From Latrodectus hesperus (taxonomy: Eukaryota > Arthropoda > Arachnida > Araneae > Theridiidae): a stretch of 64,000 nt of DNA. The notes under the pieces are model-generated. The model saw nothing but the letters and a program-made list of their open reading frames with translations, was not told the DNA's origin and made no database searches. The stretch covers positions 86,297,706 through 86,361,705 of the forward strand of contig CM075855.1 of assembly GCA_037975125.1 (NCBI GenBank), read 5' to 3'. Positions 53,305 through 64,000 of this stretch are shown here, one piece after another. Within the stretch, counting starts at the first letter, position 1. Every line of letters begins with the position of its first letter. Both the position numbers and the translations under genes were made by a program.

Positions 53305-54104
53305 TTAGTGGTACGTTATTTTTATGCAATGGGTGTAATAAGCCTTCTTTTTTCCTCCTTTGTGATTTACAAGAATACAGTGAAAGCAGTTAGATATGAC
53401 ATTTTCTACTTTCTGTTTAAGTTTGGGAATGAAATAATGATCCTCAATGCTTTTCTCTATATATTTGATTCCAGTATGTCCCTTTTCATGCGCACCTCTA
53501 ATAATTTCCTTCTGCATACTTCTTGGCACAACCACTAACTCCTTACCATCAACAAATTTATAAAGAACTCCGTTTCTCTCAAAATAATCTTTATAACTAA
53601 AGATTTTTAATAATTCTTTTATCGTTTTTATTTCATGATCATTATCATGGGCTGATTTTAATTTCGGTGTGATATTATCGCTTGAGATGCAAACTACGTT
53701 TACAGTGGATCTACTGAGTGCGTCGACATGAGCCATTCCTGTACCGGAACGATGCTCAATACTATAATTAAATTCTTGGAGCAAAATGAAGCCCAACGAT
53801 CAACACGAGTTGACAAATCTCTTTTTTGCATAGTCATTTCAAATGTGGAACAGTCAGTGACAATTTTAAATGGAATTCCTAATAAGTAAACGCGGAATAT
53901 TTTTAACGCTTCAATAATTGCAAGAGCTTCAAGTTCGTAACTGGAATACTTCTTTTCGGCATCTGTTGTCTTTTTACTCATGAAATAGACAGGATGAAAA
54001 TTTTTATCATTTGGGGATTTCTGTAATAAAATAGTTCCATATCCTTCTATGCTAGCGTCACAATGCAGTTCAGTTTCGTAATTCGGGTAGTATATACTTA
54101 ACAC
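53305..54104 (-). pseudogene. Gypsy RNase H and integrase zinc-binding domain (remnant)
   Basis: 54104-53760 contains ETELHCDASIEGYGTILLQK and YSSYELEALAIIEALK, followed by a VTDCSTF block: the RNase H D..E..D pattern. A frame change near 53790 then leads to 53796-53305. That part has HRSGTGMAHVDALSR and the HH-CC zinc finger (HEKGHTGIKYIEKSIEDHYF ... NCFHC). One frame change and a distal break inactivate it. Confidence 0.85.
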
Positions 54105-54553
54105 AGGTTTTTGAACTAAAATTAATTTTAATTGATTAAAAGAGTTTCCTCTTCATCAAATTTAAATTTCCCATCTTTCTTCAAAAGATCTCTCAATGGT
54201 CTTGCAATAATGGAATATTTGGGGATTAATTTCCTGAAATATCCAATCAATGCTAAAAAACTATGGACCTATTTCAAGTTACATGGCTCAGGGAAAGGAA
54301 GCACAGCTTTGGTTTTCAAAGTAAATGGAAAAATTTTCCCTTCTTCGAAGACATGGCCTAAAAATTCAATGCGCTTTTTCAAAAATTGGGATTTTCTAAA
54401 ATTTATTTCTAGTCCATATTCACTCGCAAGATTTAAGACCTTTTCAAGCCGTTCGACTCCTTCTTCAGCTGAGGAAGACAAAATAATTATATCGTCCAAA
54501 TATGGTAAAACAACACCATCATTAATCAATGGTCGGAAAATAGTATTAATAAA
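54105..54553 (-). pseudogene. Gypsy reverse transcriptase, C-terminal part
   Basis: 54529-54269 contains VVLPYLDDIIILSSSAEEG with the YLDD active-site motif, then FLGHVFEEGKIFPF, typical of the RT fingers-thumb region. It continues after a stop with ALIGYFRKLIPKYS-type sequence toward RNase H. It is separated by stops from the upstream RT part. Confidence 0.85.
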
Positions 54554-55978
54554 TCATTGAAACACGGCTGGAGAATTACACAGTCCAAAAGGAACCTTAA
54601 GAAATTGGTACTGTCCTTCATGAGTTACAAATGAAGTGTATTTTCTGATATACTTCTTTACATCTACGTGGAAAAATCCGTTTTTGAGATCAATTGTACT
54701 AAACACACATGACTCCTGTAATCTATCTAATATATCTTCTATCAATGGGAGGGGAAATCTATCTCTTACAATTACTTTATTTAATCTCCAATAATCTATG
54801 CACAAATGTGGTGTTCCGTCTTTTTTATTTACGATTACTACTAGGCTACAATATTCTAAAGAGTTGAGTTCTATTATACCTTGTTCTAACCATTCATCTA
54901 TTTGAGTTTCAACAATCTTTTTCTCTGAAAATGGTAATCTACGGGGTTGATGAGATATAGGCTCATTACTTTTTATCAGAATATCTGATTGAATATTAGT
55001 TGATTTTGTTTTACGTGGTACATAACTCGAAACTAATTGTTGCAACTTATATTTAAAATTTTTTGGAATATTAGGTTCAATGTTCAGTTCAACTTCATTG
55101 AAAGTTAAATTAACAAGTAGAATTGATAAAGTATTAATTTCTTTTACACGGTGATATTTATTTTTAATCTTAATGCCGTTTTCATTAATTAAGGTTTCAC
55201 CCTGCATTAGTACATTAATTCCTATTATGGCATCATAAGACATTTCATCATTTTCAACCATATAAATATCTTCTTCAAACTTAACATTATCTATTTTAAT
55301 ATTTCCCTTAAAATAGCCTAACGGCTTTACTACACATTTACCGAAATTACTTAGAGAAAAATTTAACGGAAATAACTCTACAACATTTAATTTATCAAAG
55401 TCAGATTTACGAATCAAAGTTACTTGGCTTCCAGTATCTATTAGTGCATTAATATTCAAATTATTAATCATTATATCATTAAGTTTTGGTTTTACATTTA
55501 CATTAATATTCATTGTGGTTACTTCAGGTTTAGAATTAATTTCTGGGCACAATGAAGCCTTGTGTCCAAAATTATTACATCGAAAATATTTTATACCCTT
55601 CTCTTTATGTTCACAAAATTTAGAAATATGATTTTTTTCACCACAATTAAGACAAACTATATTTTTACGATCATCAAAATCACCGTATTTCATCTTTTCA
55701 AAACCATCATTATATCTTATTTTATTTACACTTTCGTTATTAGAATTAACTTTATTACTATATTCATATTTTGATTTCATTCTATCAAAATTATTATATT
55801 TATCATAAGAATTATATTTTGTTTTCGTTTTATCGAAAGCATTTTTACTTTTAACAGAATCACTTTTTATTACTTCATAAACTTTGAGTTTTTCCTTAAA
55901 TTCACTTAAATTCTTATATCCATACAAAATAGTTTTGTTTTCTTGTCTATCATTTATTCCATTAATAACATAATGCAT
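54554..55978 (-). pseudogene. Gypsy gag C-terminus, protease and N-terminal reverse transcriptase
   Basis: The longest surviving frame in the window (474 codons). In order it holds an Asn/Lys-rich linker (residues 40-100) and a zinc knuckle CLNCGEKNHISKFC. A second knuckle follows whose first cysteine is lost (YFRCNNFGHKASLC). Next are the aspartic protease (ALIDTGSQVTLI at about residue 180, and YDAIIGINVL) and the RT N-terminal half (VNKKDGTPHLCIDYWRLNKV, and FSTIDLKNGFFHVDV with the first catalytic aspartate, to PFGLCNSPAVFQ). It stops where the RT palm should continue; the next part lies in 54529-54269. Gag and pol are in one frame here. Lack of stops over 1.4 kb suggests a fairly recent insertion, although the knuckle loss and downstream breaks show it is dead. 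Confidence 0.88.
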
Positions 55979-55979
55979 T

Positions 55980-56960
55980 AAGCAGATTCTTCAATTTTAC
56001 CGCAGTTGCACAACTCCTTCATTTTTTAAAAAATACTCCTGAACAGATTCATAATCACACATTTTCCTTTTATGCAAAAGATCATGTAAGTTAGCTGAGT
56101 TTATTTCAAACGAAAATTCATCGATCAAGGCTCGTCTCAATTTTCGCCAAGAATTTATTTGTGGTTCTGTCCGAACAAATAATAGAGCATTTCCTCCTAA
56201 CGATCTTTTAGCCATAACAAATTTTTGTAAGTCTGATAAATTAAATAATTTCGACATGTCTTCAAAATGATCAATCCAATTAATTATATTTTCATGTGAT
56301 TCTGCATTAAACTTAGTAATAGAACTTTCGATATATGCATAATTAATATTGGAATAACAGGATATGCATAAAAGTCATTTTCACAAACATTATCACTTTC
56401 TTTAGAATAGTCAATGATGCTTTTCTTTAAACTTATATTGCATTGCACTGAAAAATCATTTCTTCTTCCACTTCACTTTCTGAGTTAACAGTTTCCGTCC
56501 TAATCATTTCTTCTTCCACTTCACTTTCTGAGTTAACAGTTTCCGTCCTCTTTAGTATTTTGAGCTACGAGTTCAAGGTCACAAAATATTCTGCGAGCTC
56601 TGCTTTATAGATCCTTGAAAAGAAACACTTAAAATGTTGGATACAGTTATGAGCTCGCCAAGTGAAAACGCATTGTTTATATTTTTTTATTTGTCTCGAT
56701 ACTCATTACTTTCAATAACCAAATAAAAACCATCAAAATTTCTAATTCTTTTACGATTTAATCAATCTCTATCATGATCAATAATCAATATGTGCAAAAT
56801 TTTGATTTTATCTGCTTTGAAATTTTTTATAATGCAACGCTTATTTCTTTTATATTGTTTAATATCATCTTGTACTATTAAAAATGTTCACGTACCTCTT
56901 ACAGATGTTCGATGAGGATCCACGTCTTTCTCTGGTTCCAAACCGATAGTTCAACATCTT
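55980..56960 (-). pseudogene. Gypsy gag N-terminal region (remnant)
   Basis: 56257-55997 reads MSKLFNLSDLQKFVMAKRSL and continues to a WRKLRRALIDEF block, a retrotransposon Gag capsid-like region. A frame change near 56000 separates it from the long frame. Upstream (56330-56260) the same frame reads NIINWIDHFED. A more N-terminal part near 56770-56640 matches LNRKRIR...SLGELIT in the second element. An exact 48-bp direct duplication lies at 56457-56549. Confidence 0.75.
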
Positions 56961-57012
56961 TTTCTAGTGTAAGTCCTTCCATCTATCTGATGCGATTATC
57001 ATTTCAATCCCA

Positions 57013-59173
<2,161 letters not shown>

Positions 59174-59234
59174 TATATATAAGTTCTTACCCTTAAGTAT
59201 AAGTTTCTACATAGCTTTAAATAGAAATTTGTTT

Positions 59235-59236
<2 letters not shown>

Positions 59237-59316
<80 letters not shown>
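59237..59316. repeat. (TA)n microsatellite
   Basis: Forty uninterrupted TA units that end at the left end of the next Tc1-like relic. Confidence 0.97.
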
Positions 59317-59319
<3 letters not shown>

Positions 59320-60582
59320 TGCCAGATACAGACATTGAAAATGCAGCACCAAGAAGGAATGGTCAAAAAATTATGTAAATTTCAGGATAGATCCACCTTA
59401 CCGAGTTATGGAAATTATGTGAAATGATGTTCAGGATAAAAATAACATGAGGAACCAGCAGAGTTGGCAATATTCACTCCTCTATTTCTGCTTGGACACT
59501 AATTGTTGAAAGTTTGCTGCTCTTGTCGCAAAGGGCACCTGTAAATGCGGAGGATGCCAGGTCATGATCAACGAAATCATTTCCTGCACTAGTTTACGAG
59601 CAGCATGGTGATCGAACTGTGATGGACAGGCTGTTCCTGACGATAAATCGCAGCTGACAGACATCTGGATGAGTCCACAGTGCACTGGCTGTGGCGAAGA
59701 TATTTAGAACAGGGAACTGTGGAACGTTTGTGGGGTGCTGGTGCATTTCGGAGTCATTTCAGCACTCGCAAAAGTTCCATTGGAGACGGCTCCGCAAAGC
59801 ACGTCTATCGAAATCCTGTACCAAGTGCTAGACACCCTCGATACTCCCTTATCGAGAAGAACCATTTACCGGTGATTGATTGCTAGTGGATAGCGGTCAT
59901 GGCGTCCATTAAGAAGATTGACATTGACCTCACAATCTGGGATAGCGGAAACGTCTGGAATGGTGCCAAATCAGAGTGATGTTGATGACGGAGTGGCGCA
60001 AGATTTTCTTCTCAAATGAGCAACGTTTCTGTTTCTTTAGTGATAGTCACTGCGTGCGAGTGTGACGTCGACGTAGAGACAGGTTCAATCCTGCAGCAAT
60101 TGTGAAACGCTCCATCACGTGACAACGTGTCATCATGATTTGAGATGGCATTGCGTATGATTCCAGGTCACCTCTAATTGGTATTCACTGCATTACGTGG
60201 ATGATGTTACACGGCATTACCCAACGTCACGTGGATGATGTGCTGCGGTGGTAACACTTTCCTACCTTCACGGGGTGCCCAATATCCTTTATCAGCAGGA
60301 TAACGCAAGAGCACATATTGTTTGCATCAGTCAACATGATCTGCAAGGTGTACAGCTGTTTCCCTGGCCACTGTTCTCGCTTCATCTTTCACCAATCAAG
60401 CATATTTGAAATAGGATTGGACACCATTTGCAGACCCTGCCTCCTTCAGAAAACTCCCTTTAGCAAATGGTTGACAGAGAACGGAAAACTATTCCTCAAG
60501 ACGCCATCCGTACTCTCATTGACTCTGTTCCCAGTCGTGTTGCTTCGTGTACCGCCATCCGCGGTGGTTTTACAACTTACTC
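59317..60582 (+). pseudogene. Tc1-like transposon relic with eroded transposase
   Basis: It begins CATTGCCAGATACAGACATT directly after the TA tract; no right TIR was found. Plus-strand pieces show a decayed N-terminus (59660-59860: WRRYLEQGTVERLWGAGA and a GAGAFRSHFST region). A FFSNEQRFCFFSDS block near 60010-60050 has the first catalytic Asp changed to Asn. The block QQDNARAHIV lies near 60295-60325. The C-terminal part IPQDAIRTLIDSVPSRV is near 60494-60540. Multiple frame changes and stops are present. It is a different subfamily from the elements at 3.8 and 57.5 kb. Confidence 0.8.
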
Positions 60583-60906
60583 ATAGCTGCCAACTCTACT
60601 GGTTTATTGAGAAACTCCTGATTTTTCATCATTTCTCCCGATTTCCCGATAATGTATGAAAATCTACTGATTTTTGGCAATTTCAGTGAAAAACTTAAAA
60701 ACAGCCGAAATGTTGCCGGAAAATTAAATCTATTGAGTTGTTTAGTAGCTTTAATAGACAACAGATGGCGCCCTGATATAATTATTATAATATTTTAATA
60801 TATCATGAAAATATACTCCTCTGAGTTTCAAACCCCACCTGTCCGCAGGGGTAGGATGACGTTTTAATCACTTGGGTGCCAAAAACTCCTACGAGTTGGC
60901 AGTCAT
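60583..60906. mobile_element. Small MITE with CTGCCAACTC termini
   Basis: The inverted ends are CTGCCAACTC (60587-60596) and GAGTTGGCAG (60893-60902). The interior has CTACTGATTTTT, CCCGATTTCCCG and a GC-richer CCTGTCCGCAGGGG hairpin. No coding capacity. A partial second copy at 61918-61996 ends GTTGGCAGGTATAC. Confidence 0.6.
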
Positions 60907-61250
60907 ATAGTTAACATTCAGAGCAAACACCAGGTGCCTGTTTACATGAGCAGTTCAATAAGGATGAATATTACTAGTTATTAGTAATTTAATTAGGAAA
61001 ATATTTGTCACTGAATTAAATTTATTTAGTAATGCATTTTATGTTTTTATGTAATTTTATAAGTTTAATATAAATTTTACTGAGTTGTAAAAGTTGCCCT
61101 ATAAAATAAATATTGGGACATAAAAATTGATGCTTATTTTTTTACAAAAATCTGGCACTGATAAACTAAGTAGATATATACTTCAGAATATCATTCTGCT
61201 TTTTATGTTATTTTAAATGCTTTGTTTAGTGTAACTAACATGAATTTCAG
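60907..61250. other. Presumed intron before the PCBP-like exon
   Basis: AT-rich. It ends with a likely branch point (AACTAAC, 61233-61239) and the acceptor ATTTCAG at 61244-61250. Confidence 0.55.
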
Positions 61251-61281
61251 CCCCCAGGTTCTCCCTCGACCACCCCCAACC

Positions 61282-61356
61282 ATGGCTGCTGCAAATCCCT
61301 TGCCTGTAGATGGCCCATCCGTCACCCTTACCATCCGATTCATTATGCAGGGAAAG
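61282..61356 (+). CDS. Poly(rC)-binding protein (PCBP/mub-like), first coding exon
   Basis: The exon 61251-61356 is bounded by the acceptor TGAATTTCAG and the donor GTAAGT. From ATG 61282 it encodes 25 residues ending PSVTLTIRFIMQGK. In PCBP1-4 and Drosophila mub this V/TLTIRLxMxGK strand opens the first KH domain. It is followed by the exon starting EVGSIIGKKG, so the splice position agrees with the family. Upstream of the ATG the exon stays open (QVLPRPPPT), so translation could begin in an earlier exon; ACCATGG is a strong start context. The product would bind C-rich single-stranded RNA and act in splicing, stability or translation. The remaining KH exons are beyond the window, and the next intron contains a gypsy insertion. 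Confidence 0.85.
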
Positions 61357-61917
61357 GTAAGTCACAATTATTATTCACCTGTTTTCATAATTTTCATGCT
61401 ATATATCTTTTTAAATTGCTTAAAGTAAGCTATTGTAAACTTAAAGTAGGTATTTAGGAATGTAATTCATAGATTATGGATATTAAAACTAGTAATGCTT
61501 TAGTAGATTTAACCAAATTCTATAATACATCAGCTTTTTTTACAAAATTTTATAAGAATTGTATTATATTGCACAACTGTATAATTTTGAACTCATCGTG
61601 TAATTTTCTTTTATTTGAGTAAATGAATAAGCATTCCTTCCTTAAGGTAAATTAACAATATATTATTCTCAAGCCTACACTCCTAAATTATTCACGACAA
61701 CTCACTAAATGTTTCAAAATTCTAGAATATTCTTTTATTATTTAGTACATTCTTTTATTTGTCAGTTCCTTTATGAAGTTGATGAGTATTTTATTCAAAT
61801 ATTAAGATCAACACAAAATAAGTTTAGCATAAATAATTCTCAGACATAATAATCTGAAGAGTAAATTTGTCTTTTTGCGACACTAAAGTTTTAAACATAC
61901 AAGCAAAAATGTAGTTA
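61357..61917. other. Intron of the PCBP-like gene, AT-rich
   Basis: No feature seen apart from the donor at its start. Confidence 0.6.
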
Positions 61918-61996
61918 GTCAGTGTCTCCTGATTTTTTCCCTCAAAATCAGCAAAATCTACTGATCTTTTTTCCTCCAATGTTGGCAGGTATACTT
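61918..61996 (-). mobile_element. Partial copy of the CTGCCAAC MITE
   Basis: Shares TCTCCTGATTTTT, AAAATCTACTGAT and the terminus GTTGGCAG with 60583-60906. Confidence 0.5.
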
Positions 61997-62099
61997 ACTG
62001 ACCCAATCCTGTTCGTGCGCTGTATTGTGCATATCATTTCGAAATACATATTGTTCGTAACTGTCTCTCTCTCTGTTTGCCGAGTTTCCTCACTTTCTG

Positions 62100-62966
<867 letters not shown>

Positions 62967-62996
62967 ACTGGTGTCAGAATCGGGGTTGAAGAGTTG

Positions 62997-64000
62997 ATGC
63001 AGCGTGTCACAAGAAAAATGGATATGGATTTAATGAAAAGTCTTCTCGAAAAATTAGCGGAGCAGATGGCTGAGATGAAAGCTGGACAAGAAGAGATGAA
63101 AGCTGGACAAGAAGAGATGAAAGCTAGACAAGAAGAGATGAAAGCTGGACAAGAAGAGATTAAAACCGAGATGATGAAAGAGATGAAAGCTGGACAAGAA
63201 GAGATGAAAGCTAGACAAGAAGAGATGAAAGCTGGACAAGAAGAGATTAAAACCGAGGTGATGAAAGAGATAAAATCTGGACAGGAGGAGCTTAAAAAGG
63301 AACTTAAGAAGGACATTGTAAGTGTTAAAGAAGAATTCTCCAACATCATTCAGGAGAAGATGAATGCAATGGAAGATAAGGTAACTTCAGTTGAAACTAA
63401 AGTTCTGGAGATAGAAGAAAACGTTGAAGTAGCATTAGACAATATGAATAAGAAGATTGAAAGCTTGGAGAAGCAAATATCAAACAAACATGAGGAACCC
63501 AACGTGACATTTGTGCCTTCCCTAGCCAATATTAAACTCTCAACATTTGATGGGAAATCATCCTGGCAAGTATACAAGACCCAGTTTATGATGGTAGCGG
63601 AAGCTAATGGATGGAATCCCCGAGCCCAAGCTTTTCACCTGGCGGCTTCTTTAAGAGGGGACGCGGCTGACATCCTCGAGACGCTTCCGGAGGAGCAGAG
63701 GCACGATTTCCAAGCCCTATCGAGTGCGCTTGAGCTGCGGTTTGGAGATAAGTGCACTAAAGAATATAGCAGACTACAGTTAAAGTCCCGCTATCAAAAA
63801 GCGGGTGAAAGTCTTCAAGAATTGGCTGCCGATATTCAGCGACTTTCCCATCTAGCATTTTCGGACTGCCCAGCTGAGATACGTCAAGATTTGGCCCTCC
63901 ATCACTTCATCGATAGTGTGCGGGATCCGGAGATACAGAAAACACTTAGACTCGCCGATGTCAAAGATATCGGATCTGCCCTAGTCTACGCACATAAGAT
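62997..64000 (+). CDS. Gypsy Gag polyprotein, 3'-incomplete in the window
   Basis: Open for 334 codons from ATG 62997, with an in-frame alternative start at 63018 in the better context AAAAATGG. Residues 8-25 are a helical lead-in. Residues 27-105 are heptads of MKAGQEE, MKARQEE and IKTE(M/V)MKE type. Further charged coiled-coil follows to about 165. From about residue 175 (IKLSTFDGKSSWQVYKTQF) to the end comes a Gag capsid-like domain (AAASLRGDAADILETLP, LELRFGDK, YQKAGESLQELAADIQRL), as in Ty3/gypsy Gags. Gag assembles the cytoplasmic particle that packages element RNA. No zinc knuckle or protease is reached before the window ends. Confidence 0.88.
   Translation, partial: MQRVTRKMDMDLMKSLLEKLAEQMAEMKAGQEEMKAGQEEMKARQEEMKAGQEEIKTEMMKEMKAGQEEMKARQEEMKAGQEEIKTEVMKEIKSGQEELKKELKKDIVSVKEEFSNIIQEKMNAMEDKVTSVETKVLEIEENVEVALDNMNKKIESLEKQISNKHEEPNVTFVPSLANIKLSTFDGKSSWQVYKTQFMMVAEANGWNPRAQAFHLAASLRGDAADILETLPEEQRHDFQALSSALELRFGDKCTKEYSRLQLKSRYQKAGESLQELAADIQRLSHLAFSDCPAEIRQDLALHHFIDSVRDPEIQKTLRLADVKDIGSALVYAHK
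63075..63290 (+). repeat. In-frame 21-bp repeats with an 87-bp higher-order duplication
   Basis: The unit ATGAAAGCTGGACAAGAAGA+G (21 bp, MKAGQEE) is repeated. 63096-63182 and 63183-63269 are two 87-bp blocks (29 codons) that differ at one base (Met to Val). Confidence 0.95.

Overview
The window is AT-rich animal nuclear DNA, almost certainly from an arthropod and probably a spider or other chelicerate. That identification is an inference from the very long introns, the mix of Tc1, mariner and Ty3/gypsy copies, many tRNA-derived SINEs, and a heptad-repeat Gag style I associate with spider elements. There are no bacterial features, CRISPR arrays or intact long host reading frames. Only short spliced exons of host genes are visible.

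Host genes. (1) On the minus strand, two short exons with consensus splice sites (7945-8040, carrying the start codon, and 1407-1482) join in phase. They encode the N-terminus of a smoothelin-like actin-associated protein. A GC-rich segment at about 42585-42860, ending in a perfect minus-strand splice donor and preceded by a CCAAT box, is a plausible non-coding first exon and promoter of the same gene. If so, one first intron covers most of the window (8041-42584). (2) On the plus strand, an exon at 61251-61356 encodes the start of a KH-domain poly(rC)-binding protein (PCBP / Drosophila mub family) and is spliced exactly where the first KH domain begins. The rest of that gene lies beyond the window.

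Mobile DNA. From 0 to 49 kb the sequence is mostly intronic AT-rich DNA. It carries five recognisable tRNA-derived SINE families (called A-E here), one unclassified family (F), a pogo/Tigger-like MITE, tandem repeats and decayed mariner and Tc1 transposases. From 49.5 to 57.4 kb there is a degraded Ty3/gypsy retrotransposon on the minus strand, arranged as LTR - gag/pol - LTR - second partial gag/protease. From 57.4 to 60.6 kb lie two Tc1 elements; the first has terminal inverted repeats and inner direct repeats like Sleeping Beauty. From 62.36 kb to the end is a young-looking Ty3/gypsy element on the plus strand. Its LTR, primer-binding site and open gag frame are intact, and the gag frame contains a heptad-repeat coiled coil.

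Structure. Long (TA)n tracts repeatedly sit exactly at transposon ends. There are several perfect or near-perfect palindromes at 2.25, 15.5, 23.8 and 31.4 kb. I did not find a clearly new multi-gene system. The most useful observations are the two cryptic host genes, the tandem gypsy arrangement, the palindromes, the repeat array upstream of the LTR TATA box, and family F.
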